Shown in pieces: positions 25,533-35,534 of a stretch of DNA of 57,864 bases; the stretch's first letter is position 1, and each line of letters begins with the position of its first letter. Origin of the DNA: an uncultured Saprospiraceae bacterium. GTDB taxonomy: Bacteria; Bacteroidota; Bacteroidia; Chitinophagales; Saprospiraceae. The stretch covers positions 1 to 57,864 of the forward strand of contig CALDYY010000011.1 in assembly GCA_937944245.1 (NCBI GenBank), written 5' to 3'. The position numbers and the translations under genes are program-made. Below the pieces are notes generated by a model. It made no database searches. It was not told the DNA's origin and saw nothing but the letters and a program-made list of their open reading frames with translations.

Positions 25533-25540
25533 CAAATGTA
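25533..25540 (-). promoter_or_regulatory. Candidate -7 element of the TonB receptor operon
   Basis: TACATTTG on the minus strand fits TAnnTTTG. It would start transcription near 25526, about 34 bases before the ATG. No good TTTG lies at the usual upstream spacing. Confidence 0.45.
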
Positions 25541-25639
25541 GAGTATATTTATCAATGAATGATAAAATTAACGTTTCATCAGCTATATTTTGGCTGTTTC
25601 AACTATCTCCTACATTTTGAAAAGTGTATTTATATTTTC

Positions 25640-26941
25640 CTATTTAGCGTAATTATCATCCCAATTTTTGGCTTTAGGCTCGCCTAGTTTACCTAAATTT
25701 TTAGCTACTAGCATGGAAACCGCTGCATCACCTGTTACATTGGCGATAGTGCGGCACATATCTAGCGGGCGATCCACAGCAAAAATAAGGGCTAAACCTG
25801 CTTCTGGAATACCTGCCTGACCGAGTACAATCACCAACATAACTAGCCCGGCGCTAGGTACAGCGGCAGAGCCAATAGAAGCCAATGTAGCCGTAACGAT
25901 AATGCCTAGTTGAGTACTTAAGTCAAGCTCCAAACCAAAGGTTTGTGCAATGAAAACGGCTGCTACTGCTTGGTAGCAACTTGTGCCATCCATGTTCACA
26001 GTCGCGCCAATAGGCAACACAAAACTTGCCACTTCTTCTTCTACGCCTAAATGCTCTGTTACCCGCTCCATTGTTACGGGCAATGTGGCTGCACTGGAAC
26101 TGGTGGAAAACGCTAATAATTGAGCAGGAGAAATACCTTTAAAGAATTTGCCGTAACTAACTCCAGTGAAGATTCGTACCAGCGTAGGATAAAATACAAT
26201 AATTAGAAAAGCAAGCCCCAATAGTAAGGTGGCACTGTAACCAAGCAATGCTTTGAAAAGGCTAATGCTCGGGGACTCAACAATGAGCGATGACAATAGC
26301 GCAAAAACACCTATCGGTGCAGTGAGCATAATAAGGTCGATGAGTTTGAGTATTACATCGTTTAACCCATCGAAAAATGCTTTAACGGGTTGTGCTTTTT
26401 CAGCAGGAATTAAAATTAAGCCTATACCTAAGAAAATGACAAAGAAAATGACTTGCAGCATATTTGCATTTTTGGTAGCGGCATTGAAGATATTATCTGG
26501 CACAATGTCAACTAGTGGTTGTAGCGGTCCTTGGTCTTTTTGACCACTTGCTATTTCGATTCGTTTGTTGGCATCTGTGCCATAGCTGGAAAGTAAATTG
26601 TCTCGCGTTTCTGGGGTAATGAGTTTGCCTGGTTGAATAACATTGACAAGTAGCAAGCCAAGAGATACGGCGAAAACGGTAGTGAATAGGTATAACCCAA
26701 TAGTTCGGCTACCCATTCTGGAAAGCTTAGAAATATCCTGCAAATCGGAAACACCTTTTATTAAAGAGACAATGATTAGGGGTAGCGCAATAAGTTTGAG
26801 CAGGTTAATAAAAATTGTTCCAAAAGGCTTAATCCAATCTAATACAAATTTTGACCAACCTAAATAAACTGCCAAAATTCCAAAGGATACGCCAAGTACC
26901 ATTCCAATAATAATTTGCCAATGTAGGGCTAGTTTTTTCAT
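25640..26941 (-). CDS. Dicarboxylate/amino acid:cation symporter (DAACS family)
   Basis: A 433-residue inner-membrane transporter of the GltP/DctA/GltT fold with eight membrane helices and two re-entrant loops. The family marks are present: LAFSTSSSAATLPVT (HP1 serine-rich loop), VNMDGTSCYQAVAAVFIAQ (TM7 NMDGT motif, with Na-coupling Asp and Met), and ASIGSAAVPSAGLVML (HP2). The substrate is probably glutamate, aspartate or a C4-dicarboxylate driven by sodium or protons; the final helix DRPLDMCRTIANVTGDAAVS has the Asp-Arg/Cys-Arg region that sets substrate charge. The N-terminus has no separate signal. It stands alone, between the receptor operon and PBP1A. Confidence 0.92.
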   Translation of the reverse strand: MKKLALHWQIIIGMVLGVSFGILAVYLGWSKFVLDWIKPFGTIFINLLKLIALPLIIVSLIKGVSDLQDISKLSRMGSRTIGLYLFTTVFAVSLGLLLVNVIQPGKLITPETRDNLLSSYGTDANKRIEIASGQKDQGPLQPLVDIVPDNIFNAATKNANMLQVIFFVIFLGIGLILIPAEKAQPVKAFFDGLNDVILKLIDLIMLTAPIGVFALLSSLIVESPSISLFKALLGYSATLLLGLAFLIIVFYPTLVRIFTGVSYGKFFKGISPAQLLAFSTSSSAATLPVTMERVTEHLGVEEEVASFVLPIGATVNMDGTSCYQAVAAVFIAQTFGLELDLSTQLGIIVTATLASIGSAAVPSAGLVMLVIVLGQAGIPEAGLALIFAVDRPLDMCRTIANVTGDAAVSMLVAKNLGKLGEPKAKNWDDNYAK

Positions 26942-27138
26942 TTTTCAATTTGTTCTTGAGTGTTGAAAGTAAATAAAAAACAAATGTGTGAATTTTCCTA
27001 ACAGGAACTAGGCAAACGCAATAAATACGTTAGAATTATTTTTTTTAGTTTACCATTCTTTTTTGCTAATCACATTTACTTTAGAGGATATAGTGCCCTA
27101 TGTCGAGAACAAGCTAATTTTTGATTACAGCGGAAATA

Positions 27139-29706
27139 TTAGTTGTTTTCATCTTTTTTACCGCCAAATAGTTTTTCTGACCAAAGCGTTTTTAACCTTT
27201 CTCGCCGTTCATCTCTGCGTTGTAGTTTCTCTTGGCTTTTTTGTGAACGTTCTATGTCTTCTTTAGGGATCCCACCTTGCGTATTATCCCCAAAATCTCT
27301 GTTGCTGTTCTTATTGATTAAGTTATCAAAGAAATCACTACTTTTCTCTTCTCCAGCAAGTAAATCCATATCTAGTGCTTCGTCTGCGATGTATGGGTCG
27401 CAATTAAGTTGCTCTATGGTTGCTTCAGAAAGTGCAGGAAAAGTAGCATTGCGAATGTAGCCAAATGCTTTATTTTGATAGACTTTTTTCATAAAATGCC
27501 CCCAAATAGGAAGTGCGGTGCTAGCTCCCTGCCCCAAGCTCAAAGAGCGAAAGTGAATTTGCGGTGATTTTGCGCCCACCCAAGCACCGGCTACCAATTT
27601 AGAATTGAAGCCAATAAACCAACCATCGGATTGGTTTTGTGTAGTTCCTGTTTTCCCTGCCAGTTGTCCATCTAAGCCAAAATTCGTTCTCAAGCGTGAG
27701 GCTGTGCCTTGATTGACAACGGTACGAAGCATTTCTACAATCATATCGGCATGTTCTGAATTGATGACTTGCTCTGTTTTAGGTCTAGGGGCTTGATAAA
27801 GCACATTTCCTGAGCGGTCTTCTATTTTTTCTATGGTGTAAAATTCTATATGCTTTCCTCTGTTGGCGAAAGCAGCGTAAACATTGACCATTTCATATAA
27901 GGAAGCATCCACTGCCCCTAAAGCAATGGAAGGTCCTTTTGGGATTTCACTGGTGACGCCTAGCCGTTTTGCCAAATTGCGCACAGGCTCAATACCTGTC
28001 TGGAATAAAACCTCTACCGTTATGGTGTTAATAGATTTACTCAAGCCCCCTGCCATAGAATAGAATCCTTCGTATTTTCCATCAGAATTGCGAGGTTGCC
28101 AGTTGCCCCATTCTGGATAAGTGGCTTGTGTATTTTGAAAATAGCTGCAAGGGGGAATCCCTTTTTTGAGGGCTTCAGCATACACTATAGGTTTGAAAGT
28201 TGAGCCAACTTGACGCTGCGATTTAACATGGTCGTATTGAAAATAGCGGTAATCAATGCCACCTACCCATGCTTTTATTTCTCCTGTGTTGGGGTCTGCC
28301 GCTAGGAAACCTGCATGAAGTATAGACAAATAATATTTGATGGAATCCAAAGGGGACATTTCTTTAATAGCATCACTTTCTTTCCAGTCGAAAACTTTCA
28401 TCCGAATAGGCTTTTGAAAGGCGGTTTCAATTTCAGCTTTGGAAGCTCCGCGCGCCATCATATTTTGATACCTATCCGATTTTTTAATTTCGGCTTCTAG
28501 CAAGCCGTTATCTTTCCAAGGCTTTTTGCCCTCCCAGTGCTTGTCAAAAGTTTTTTGCAGTTGTACCATATGAGTTGTTACCGCATCTTCGGCATACTGC
28601 TGTAATCGAGAATCAATAGTGGTGTAAATGCGTAAACCGTCTCGATAAAGGTTATAGGGTTTGCCATCAGGTCGTCTAATTTGCTTTAAGATTTGCTCTA
28701 TCTCCAAGCGAACATGCTCCTTATAATAAATTCCTTGATTTCGATTTTGCACCTTATTGTATTTCAATTCCATTGGTAAGGCAATCAAGCGTTGTACTTC
28801 TTCTGTTTCGAGATAGCCATATTTTTGCATTTGCCGAAGCACCACATTGCGGCGCTCTTCCGAACGTTCAGGATGGCGGACGGGGTCGTATAGAGAAGTT
28901 CCTTTGAGCGTCCCAATCAACAAAGCTGCTTGTTCTGGTTGGAGTTTATCGGGTGTAGTGCTAAAAAAACGGTCGGCTGCAACTTTGATGCCAAAAACAT
29001 TATCGCTAAAGGAAACAGTATTTAGGTAAAGATTTAATAATTCTTCTTTGGAATATAAGTTTTCTAAACGGCGAGCAATAAAAATCTCTTTGATTTTATT
29101 GACAGGTAAGGAGAGTAAACTATATCTTTTGCGTGGAAATAAATTTTTAGCTAATTGCTGGCTAATGGTACTACCACCACCTGATGATTCTTTTTGTAGC
29201 AATAATGTTTTGCCAATCACACGCATGATAGCACGCATATCTACACCACTATGCTCCATAAATCGAGCATCTTCTGTGGCGATAAGCGCATGAATGACGC
29301 AAGGGGCAATGGCTTCTAGCGTGGTTTCACTACGGTTTTCTATAAAGTATTTGCCTAGCATTACCTTATTTTCGGCATATAATTCGGAAGCATTGCTACT
29401 TTGAATGTTCGCCAATTCTGTTTTGCTGGGTAAAGTACCAAATAAGCCGACATAGGTTGCCAAAACCAATCCAATGATGAGTAATACAAAAAGACCAAAT
29501 AAAACAAGGATAGCTTGAAAAATAGACTTCTTGTCCCAATGAAAATTTTTCATTGGGCGAATTGTTGATAAGGTTGTCTGGCTTGTTTCATCCGACAAAT
29601 GCTTATTGGGATTGGGCAAAATCCTATTTGTGGAACGTCGAAATAGATTTCTAACTTTACCTAAATGATACTGCAACTCCTTGTAAAGCAATATAATCAA
29701 ACGCAT
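27139..29706 (-). CDS. Penicillin-binding protein 1A (bifunctional glycosyltransferase/transpeptidase)
   Basis: An 855-residue class A PBP that polymerises and cross-links peptidoglycan. After a cytoplasmic N-terminus of about 60 residues and a membrane helix (AILVLFGLFVLLIIGLVLATYVG, split here around 66-88), the GT51 domain shows ATEDARFMEHSGVD with the catalytic Glu and SGGGSTISQQLAKNLF. The transpeptidase domain has SxxK in GSTFKP, SxN in SKSINT and KTG in AGKTGTTQ. The C-terminal 60 residues are charged and low in complexity. The ATG at 29706 gives the long cytoplasmic tail; an internal Met near residue 52 is an alternative. Neighbours give no operon partner. Confidence 0.93.
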   Translation of the reverse strand: MRLIILLYKELQYHLGKVRNLFRRSTNRILPNPNKHLSDETSQTTLSTIRPMKNFHWDKKSIFQAILVLFGLFVLLIIGLVLATYVGLFGTLPSKTELANIQSSNASELYAENKVMLGKYFIENRSETTLEAIAPCVIHALIATEDARFMEHSGVDMRAIMRVIGKTLLLQKESSGGGSTISQQLAKNLFPRKRYSLLSLPVNKIKEIFIARRLENLYSKEELLNLYLNTVSFSDNVFGIKVAADRFFSTTPDKLQPEQAALLIGTLKGTSLYDPVRHPERSEERRNVVLRQMQKYGYLETEEVQRLIALPMELKYNKVQNRNQGIYYKEHVRLEIEQILKQIRRPDGKPYNLYRDGLRIYTTIDSRLQQYAEDAVTTHMVQLQKTFDKHWEGKKPWKDNGLLEAEIKKSDRYQNMMARGASKAEIETAFQKPIRMKVFDWKESDAIKEMSPLDSIKYYLSILHAGFLAADPNTGEIKAWVGGIDYRYFQYDHVKSQRQVGSTFKPIVYAEALKKGIPPCSYFQNTQATYPEWGNWQPRNSDGKYEGFYSMAGGLSKSINTITVEVLFQTGIEPVRNLAKRLGVTSEIPKGPSIALGAVDASLYEMVNVYAAFANRGKHIEFYTIEKIEDRSGNVLYQAPRPKTEQVINSEHADMIVEMLRTVVNQGTASRLRTNFGLDGQLAGKTGTTQNQSDGWFIGFNSKLVAGAWVGAKSPQIHFRSLSLGQGASTALPIWGHFMKKVYQNKAFGYIRNATFPALSEATIEQLNCDPYIADEALDMDLLAGEEKSSDFFDNLINKNSNRDFGDNTQGGIPKEDIERSQKSQEKLQRRDERRERLKTLWSEKLFGGKKDENN

Positions 29707-29868
29707 AAGCGAACAGACCTAACTTTTTTTATAATCATTTTGATAGCAACGATTGAGCGATTTTATTTTAGAACTACATAAAACAAAGTGCTCAATGTAA
29801 CCTCAACACTTTTTTGACTAGATATATGCCTATAAGTAACTACATGAAGATAAGCAAATAATTGACGA

Positions 29869-30249
29869 TTACTCTGAAGTACCCGTTCCCATTTGATTAT
29901 TTTCGTGTAAGTCCTTAAAGATTTCCTTTAAGCGATACATTTCGTCAAGCGTATCATCCAGAAAAAACTCAAATGCAGGTATTCTTCTCATGTGCTTACG
30001 CAATCGTTGTGCTGCTACTTGTCGAAGCCGCAAGTAATTATCTTCTATATGGAGAATAACATTTTGTTTATCTTCTATGTTAAATACGCTAAGATAAACT
30101 TTAGCGATGTTGAAGTCAGGAGATATTTTTACAGAAGTTACGGTTACTAAAGGTTCAGCCCCGTAAACATAAGTTCCTTCTTGTTGCAGGATAATTCCAA
30201 AATTACGCTTAATCAACTCTGCAACCTGCAATTGTCTTTTTGATTCCAT
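29869..30249 (-). CDS. rbfA: 30S ribosome-binding factor A
   Basis: A 126-residue KH-like cold-shock and ribosome-maturation protein that binds the 5' helix of 16S rRNA in the immature 30S subunit. The start MESKRQLQVAELIKRNFG, the strand VTSVKISPDFNIAKVYLSVF and the helix RQVAAQRLRKHMRRIPAFEFFLDD are diagnostic for RbfA, and the length matches the family. It is divergent from dnaX, separated by 119 bases, and downstream genes are not part of the usual nusA-infB-rbfA cluster here. Confidence 0.92.
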   Translation of the reverse strand: MESKRQLQVAELIKRNFGIILQQEGTYVYGAEPLVTVTSVKISPDFNIAKVYLSVFNIEDKQNVILHIEDNYLRLRQVAAQRLRKHMRRIPAFEFFLDDTLDEMYRLKEIFKDLHENNQMGTGTSE

Positions 30250-30368
30250 GATGTCAAGTAGCTTTTGTATCGGTAAGATACTACTAAATTTAAAAATTCA
30301 AAGTTAATACAGCTATAAAGGTTATAAAGTTCCATGAAAACTTTGAGAAAATTGTTATTTTTGATTCC

Positions 30369-32093
30369 ATGAGTAATTTCGTCGTTTCCGCAAGAAAATA
30401 TCGTCCATCTCAATTTCGAGATGTTGTAGGGCAAGAGCATATCACATTAACTTTGAAGAATGCTCTAAAAAGTAACCATTTAGCGCATGCTTTTTTGTTT
30501 TGTGGTCCAAGAGGAGTAGGAAAAACCACTTGTGCTAGAATCCTAGCTAAGGTGTTGAATTGCCAAAATGTAACTGCTAATTTTGAGCCTTGCAATATGT
30601 GCGATAGCTGTAAATCATTTAATGAAAATGCCTCGTTTAACATTACTGAACTTGATGCAGCATCTAACAATAGCGTGGAGCATATTCGCTCGCTCATTGA
30701 ACAGGTTCGATTTCAACCTCAGCAGGGCAAATACAAAGTTTTTATTATTGACGAAGTGCATATGCTTTCTCAACAGGCGTTTAATGCTTTTTTGAAAACA
30801 TTGGAAGAACCTCCATCTTATGCTATATTTATTTTGGCAACTACTGAAAAGCATAAGATAATACCTACTATTCTTTCTCGTTGCCAAATATTTGATTTCA
30901 AGCGTATCCAAGTACAGGATATGGTTAGTCATTTGCAAAATATTTGCCAAGAGGAAAACATCACTGCTGATGCTAGTGCTTTGCACATTATTGGGCAAAA
31001 AGCCGATGGTGCTTTGCGCGACGCACTTTCTATTTTCGATAGAATTGTTAGTTTTTCGGGGCAACATATTAGCTACGAAGATGTAATCACTAATTTAAAC
31101 ATTTTGGATTATGATTATTACTTCAAAATGGTAGAGGCTTTTCTCCTCGAAGATGTGGCGAGCATAATGAATACTTTTGACCTCATTCTTAAAAATGGCT
31201 TTGAACCCGATATTTTTCTTATTGGTTTGGCAGAGCACATTCGAGATTTATTGGTTTGTAAAGATGCTGCCACGCTCCATTTACTAGAAGTAAGTGAGGA
31301 TTTAAGCGCTAGATTTCAGCAGCAGGCACAACTTGCGCCAAACAGCTTTCTCCTCACCTGCTTGAGTTTGATTAACGATTGTGATGTGAACTATAAAATG
31401 GCACGCAATAAGCGGCTTCATGTAGAGATTGCATTGATTAAGATGACCTATATTCATCGAGCGGTGAACGTTGCGAATATGGGGGCTGAATCTTCGGCAG
31501 AAAAAAAAAATCCAACTCAGCAACTCCACCTCAATAGCATAGCTGTACCTGAAGTACAGGAGGTGAATGAACCTAAAGTTGAATTAATAGCGGCAATAGC
31601 ACCGTCGCCACTAGAAAAACCTCAAACACTTGTTGAGAAGGAGGTAGCAAGCATACCTACCATAGATGAATTGATGGCAGAAGCAGAACGAGAATCATCG
31701 CTAGAATCGCTACCAAGTCAGGAGTGGAATTTGGCTAATGTACAGAAAGAGTGGAACAATTACGCTGCCACTATCACTAAAGATTCTGTCAAAATAGCGT
31801 TTCAGAATACAGAATTGGTTTTAGAGGAAAATATCATTATCGCAAAAGTGTCCTCCGAGTTAGCAGAAAATATGATTAGGCAAGAGAGTGGTTTGCTGGA
31901 GCAATTGCGTACAGCATTTCAGCAAACTAATATAGCGCTTCAGATTCAAATAGATAAAAGCAAAGCAATACCTAAACCCACTTCAGAGAAACCTAAAATG
32001 ATGACACAGAAAGATATCTTAGAAAACATGATAGAGATTAACCCTTTAGTGAAAGATTTTATTCAACATTTTGACCTTACTTTAGAAGAATAA
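30369..32093 (+). CDS. dnaX: DNA polymerase III subunits gamma and tau
   Basis: A 574-residue clamp-loader ATPase. Domain I has Walker A GPRGVGKTT near residue 45, the zinc-binding cysteines of CQNVTANFEPCNMCDSC, and Walker B VFIIDEVHML; sensor 1 is in ILATTEKHKIIPTILSRCQIF. Domain III ends near HVEIALIKMTYI (about residue 362). The tail beyond about 375 would hold the tau-specific part for helicase and polymerase contact. Exactly at this boundary is a run of ten A (31501-31510, codons for EKKN). Slipping by one base in either direction reaches a stop within 11 codons (TAG at 31535 or 31540), giving a gamma-like short form of about 386-388 residues. That is inference from sequence. Confidence 0.94.
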   Translation: MSNFVVSARKYRPSQFRDVVGQEHITLTLKNALKSNHLAHAFLFCGPRGVGKTTCARILAKVLNCQNVTANFEPCNMCDSCKSFNENASFNITELDAASNNSVEHIRSLIEQVRFQPQQGKYKVFIIDEVHMLSQQAFNAFLKTLEEPPSYAIFILATTEKHKIIPTILSRCQIFDFKRIQVQDMVSHLQNICQEENITADASALHIIGQKADGALRDALSIFDRIVSFSGQHISYEDVITNLNILDYDYYFKMVEAFLLEDVASIMNTFDLILKNGFEPDIFLIGLAEHIRDLLVCKDAATLHLLEVSEDLSARFQQQAQLAPNSFLLTCLSLINDCDVNYKMARNKRLHVEIALIKMTYIHRAVNVANMGAESSAEKKNPTQQLHLNSIAVPEVQEVNEPKVELIAAIAPSPLEKPQTLVEKEVASIPTIDELMAEAERESSLESLPSQEWNLANVQKEWNNYAATITKDSVKIAFQNTELVLEENIIIAKVSSELAENMIRQESGLLEQLRTAFQQTNIALQIQIDKSKAIPKPTSEKPKMMTQKDILENMIEINPLVKDFIQHFDLTLEE

Positions 32094-32141
32094 TGCAAGA
32101 AAACGTATTAACCTGCATTATCCTGCATGACCACGCTTAAA

Positions 32142-33074
32142 TTATAGTTCCCAATATGGGATAAACTCATGTGCGCTTGAGCCATCCTCAAAGAAATCTA
32201 AGATAACCAATGCCGGTGGAAATTCATCGTAGTTGCCGTCCCACCAACCACCGCTCACCGCACCATTGCAAAGGTATTTTACGCCCAAATAATTAACTTC
32301 GTCATGCAAATGAAGGTGTCCACTAAGTGCAATTTTTACATTTTTGTGCTTGTAAAATAAATCTTTTAAACGCTTTGCATCGGTGTGCATCCATGCACCG
32401 GGAACTTCCCAATTATTTTTTTTATTGATATTGTTGCCATCAAAAAAAGCTGCTGCTGACAAAATAGGAATATGGCTGACAATGCAAACATATTCATTGG
32501 GATTTGATTTTGCCAATTCCGCTTTCAACCATTCAAATTGTTCTTCATCTATTTTAGCTGTATAGCCACCTTTTTTATAATGAGCACTATCTAAAACAAT
32601 GAAATTCCATTTTTCTATTTTAAAACTGTAAAAGCGGTTGCTTAAATTCATTTCATTAAGACACCACTTTTTACCGTATAGCGGGTCTTTGCTTACTTTT
32701 TTTAAACTCCAACCATAAATATCGTGGTTGCCGATGCAGTGTTTGAGGTCAATTTTGTTATTTTTGTCAATAATAGATTTTACTATTTTCCATTGTTTCG
32801 CTACCTTATCTTTAGGTGTTTTCAAAGCATCCATGATTAAGTCACCACCCTGTAAAATAAAATTAGGTGCAGGTGTTAAGGCATTGACATAGGCTAAGGC
32901 TTTTTCTAAACCCTCTGCTGCCTTAGGCGATTCATTCATGTGGATGTCTGTCAAATGTGCCACTCGGATACTAGATTCTTTGGATTTAGTGCTAGCGGCA
33001 GATAAAGATGGAGAAAGCATTACGCCAGTGCTACTTATTGCTAAGTGTTTCAGAAAATTCCTTCGATTGTTCAT
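32142..33074 (-). CDS. Exported calcineurin-like metallophosphoesterase
   Basis: A 310-residue protein with a twin-arginine-type signal (MNNRRNFLKHLAISSTG, then ...LSPSLSAAS). The phosphoesterase metal motifs occur in order: HLTDIHM (D and H ligands), LQGGDLI, IGNHD, VSHIPIL and the C-terminal SGHLHLH. This binuclear-metal set is complete, so the enzyme should hydrolyse a phosphoester or phosphoanhydride in the periplasm or on the surface. The substrate is unknown. It converges with dnaX, with 48 bases between. Confidence 0.87.
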   Translation of the reverse strand: MNNRRNFLKHLAISSTGVMLSPSLSAASTKSKESSIRVAHLTDIHMNESPKAAEGLEKALAYVNALTPAPNFILQGGDLIMDALKTPKDKVAKQWKIVKSIIDKNNKIDLKHCIGNHDIYGWSLKKVSKDPLYGKKWCLNEMNLSNRFYSFKIEKWNFIVLDSAHYKKGGYTAKIDEEQFEWLKAELAKSNPNEYVCIVSHIPILSAAAFFDGNNINKKNNWEVPGAWMHTDAKRLKDLFYKHKNVKIALSGHLHLHDEVNYLGVKYLCNGAVSGGWWDGNYDEFPPALVILDFFEDGSSAHEFIPYWEL

Positions 33075-33139
33075 AATTTAAGCGATTATAAATATATAAT
33101 GATTCAATTTTTTTATAATACTGCTTTTATCATACTAAA

Positions 33140-34459
33140 TCACTCGTAAATAATCCTCACATTCTCAGATTCCAGCCTTGCTTGTGTCCACTTTTTTATT
33201 TTTTGTTTATCTTCTTTATCAACATAGCTTTTTAAGCTAAATAAAATAATAGCAGTCGGATGTGGTGTAGATATAGTATCCTTAAATTCAAAGGACTCTG
33301 CATAAGTACAGCCTTTAATTTGAGGATATAGTTGCCTAATTTCGTTTAATAGCGTTTTACCCATTTGTGATTTTTGATTTAGGCTATCAAACTGCGTTTC
33401 TCGCTCCTTTAATCTGAAATTCATTTGATTGAGCTGCTCTCTCAATTTAAAAACCTCTATATTTTTATCATCCGTATTATCAAAAGATAGCCCTTGTTTG
33501 ACAAGTATGTTTTTAGGGTCTAGATTAAAATTTTCTGCTTTTTGAGCAATTAATTCTTTTTGTTCTATGGATAAGTTTTTGCCTCCATAAATTAGATGAA
33601 TTATTTTTTTATCTGCATTAACTTCACTCTTTAACAAATAATTTCCTTCAAAAATACCCACATTATCGATATATTGATTGGCGTTTTCCGCAAATCTTTC
33701 TTTTTGTACCAAGTTATAACCAAAATAAATGCTAGGTAACAATACAATAATAATAACTGCGGAGATATAGCTATTTACACGTTTTTTTTGTACGTTATCT
33801 ACAAGAGTTCTAATGGGAAATTTTAGAATCTGAGAAATTGTAACCGAAGCTAAGGCTATAAAAACGGTGTTGATAGTGAATAAATAAAATGCGCCAAAGA
33901 AGAAATACCATTGAGCGGTAGCCAATCCGTAGCCAGCTGTACATAAGGGAGGCATCAAAGCAGTAGCAATAGCCACACCTGGAATAACGTTTCCTTTTTG
34001 TTTGCTGCTAATGGCAACAATACCTGCCAAACCACCAAATAATGCGATTATTACGTCGTATATAGTAGGGCTAGTGCGCGCCAATAGTTCCGAATGTGCT
34101 GTGGAAACAGGACTTAAGATAAAGTAAGTTGTGGAGGCAATTAAACCCATGATGACAGCAAAACCGAAGTTTTTTACAGATTGTCTAAATAAGTCAAAAT
34201 TATAGGTGGCAATACTGTAACCAATGCCGTTAATTGGTCCCATAAGCGGAGAAATAAGCATTGCACCTATGATAACTGCTGTGGAGTTCATGTTAAGTCC
34301 TACGGAAGCAATGATAATAGCAAATACTAAAATCCATAGATTTGTTCCCTTAAAAATGACTGATTTTTGAATTTCCTCATGTATCAAATCGTGGTTATCT
34401 AGTTCTGATTCTAGGTTTAGGTAGTGCAATATGTTCCTAAGAACCCCTGATAATTTCAT
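33140..34459 (-). CDS. DUF389 (TIGR00341-type) membrane protein
   Basis: A 439-residue protein with a helical membrane core, recognised as DUF389 by VIIGAMLISPLMGPINGIGYSIA, GLAGIVAISSKQKGNVIPGVAIATALMPPLCTAG-type segments and FPIRTLVDNVQKKRV (positions about 55-250). A soluble C-terminal part of about 190 residues with a coiled-coil-like stretch (FKLREQLNQMNFRLKERETQ, near 335-365) follows. The family is widespread and its role is unknown. It is preceded by a good promoter at 34515-34543. No partner gene is adjacent. Confidence 0.88.
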   Translation of the reverse strand: MKLSGVLRNILHYLNLESELDNHDLIHEEIQKSVIFKGTNLWILVFAIIIASVGLNMNSTAVIIGAMLISPLMGPINGIGYSIATYNFDLFRQSVKNFGFAVIMGLIASTTYFILSPVSTAHSELLARTSPTIYDVIIALFGGLAGIVAISSKQKGNVIPGVAIATALMPPLCTAGYGLATAQWYFFFGAFYLFTINTVFIALASVTISQILKFPIRTLVDNVQKKRVNSYISAVIIIVLLPSIYFGYNLVQKERFAENANQYIDNVGIFEGNYLLKSEVNADKKIIHLIYGGKNLSIEQKELIAQKAENFNLDPKNILVKQGLSFDNTDDKNIEVFKLREQLNQMNFRLKERETQFDSLNQKSQMGKTLLNEIRQLYPQIKGCTYAESFEFKDTISTPHPTAIILFSLKSYVDKEDKQKIKKWTQARLESENVRIIYE

Positions 34460-34514
34460 GCTTTTGAATTTGTGATAAAATGTAGCTTGCGTTTATGATA
34501 GGCATATCGTAAAG

Positions 34515-34543
34515 CAAAGATAGTAAAAGCCAATACAAACCAA
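34515..34543 (-). promoter_or_regulatory. Promoter of the DUF389 gene
   Basis: On the minus strand TTG (34543-34541), 18 bases, then TATCTTTG (34522-34515), a full match to TAnnTTTG. It predicts a leader of about 49 bases before the ATG at 34459. Confidence 0.65.
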
Positions 34544-34715
34544 TAGCGTTGTGAACACTATCTATTACTCACTGCCAGAATGATAGTAAAAAGGCTAGAC
34601 ATTTAGTTAGTTATTTTAAAACAGCTTTACTGAGCTAATTGGGTTTTCTTATTATTTACCTTGTCTGCATTCAAAATTGTACTTTCCTTTGTAGCTTAAT
34701 CAAAATGTGTAAACG

Positions 34716-35534
34716 ATGCAATCTCGACAATTAACAATTGAACAGGCTTGGGAAAATCGAAGTCTATTAGCACAACTAGAGGTGCAACAAACTATTCATG
34801 AAGTCATAGAAATGTTGGATAAAGGACAAATTCGCGTGGCAGAACCCACTAACACTGGACAATGGAAAGTGAATGAATGGGTGAAAAAAGCGGTTATTCT
34901 ATATTTTCCTATCCAACAAATGGAAACTTTAGAGGTGGGCATCTTTGAATTTCACGACAAGATTCCTTTGAAGCGTAATTTTGCATCTTTAGGAGTGCGT
35001 GTAGTGCCCCATGCTATTGCAAGATATGGCTCTTTTTTGGAGCAAGGTACAATTTTAATGCCCAGTTATGTTAATATTGGTGCTTGGGTAGGTGCTGGTA
35101 CAATGGTGGATACTTGGGCTACGGTTGGTTCTTGCGCTCAAATCGGCAAAAACGTGCATTTGAGTGGTGGGGTAGGTATTGGGGGGGTTTTAGAGCCACT
35201 TCAAGCAACACCCACTATTATTGAAGACGACTGTTTCATTGGTTCTAGATGTATTGTAGTGGAAGGGGTTCGCGTGGGTAAAGAGGCGGTGCTAGGTGCA
35301 AATGTAGTGCTGACACAATCTACGCATATTATTGATGTAACGGGAAGTGAACCAATTACTTACAAGGGTTCTGTTCCAGAGCGTTCTGTGGTGATTCCTG
35401 GAAGCTACGCTAAACAATTTCCTGCGGGCGAATATCAAGTAAATTGTGCATTAATTATTGGAACAAGGCAAGAAAGTACGGATAAAAAAGTATCTTTAAA
35501 TGCTGCCTTGCGTGAGTACAACGTAGCGGTGTAA
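34716..35534 (+). CDS. dapD: 2,3,4,5-tetrahydropyridine-2,6-dicarboxylate N-succinyltransferase
   Basis: A 272-residue trimeric left-handed beta-helix acyltransferase for the succinylase branch of lysine and diaminopimelate synthesis, using succinyl-CoA. The N-terminal helical part (IEQAWENRSLL) is followed by hexapeptide repeats: VRVVPHAIARYGSFLEQGTI, NIGAWVGAGTMVDTWATVG, VHLSGGVGIGGVLEPLQATP, DDCFIGSRCIVVEGVRVG and EAVLGANVVLTQSTHI. Length and motifs match DapD. It stands alone and ends 9 bases before a hairpin that is a better terminator for the opposite strand. Confidence 0.95.
   Translation: MQSRQLTIEQAWENRSLLAQLEVQQTIHEVIEMLDKGQIRVAEPTNTGQWKVNEWVKKAVILYFPIQQMETLEVGIFEFHDKIPLKRNFASLGVRVVPHAIARYGSFLEQGTILMPSYVNIGAWVGAGTMVDTWATVGSCAQIGKNVHLSGGVGIGGVLEPLQATPTIIEDDCFIGSRCIVVEGVRVGKEAVLGANVVLTQSTHIIDVTGSEPITYKGSVPERSVVIPGSYAKQFPAGEYQVNCALIIGTRQESTDKKVSLNAALREYNVAV

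Noticed and set aside
26942-27138. Possible small gene between the symporter and PBP1A genes
   Set aside because: The only rightward frame continues antisense into PBP1A, and the rest is AT-rich with no structure or motif.
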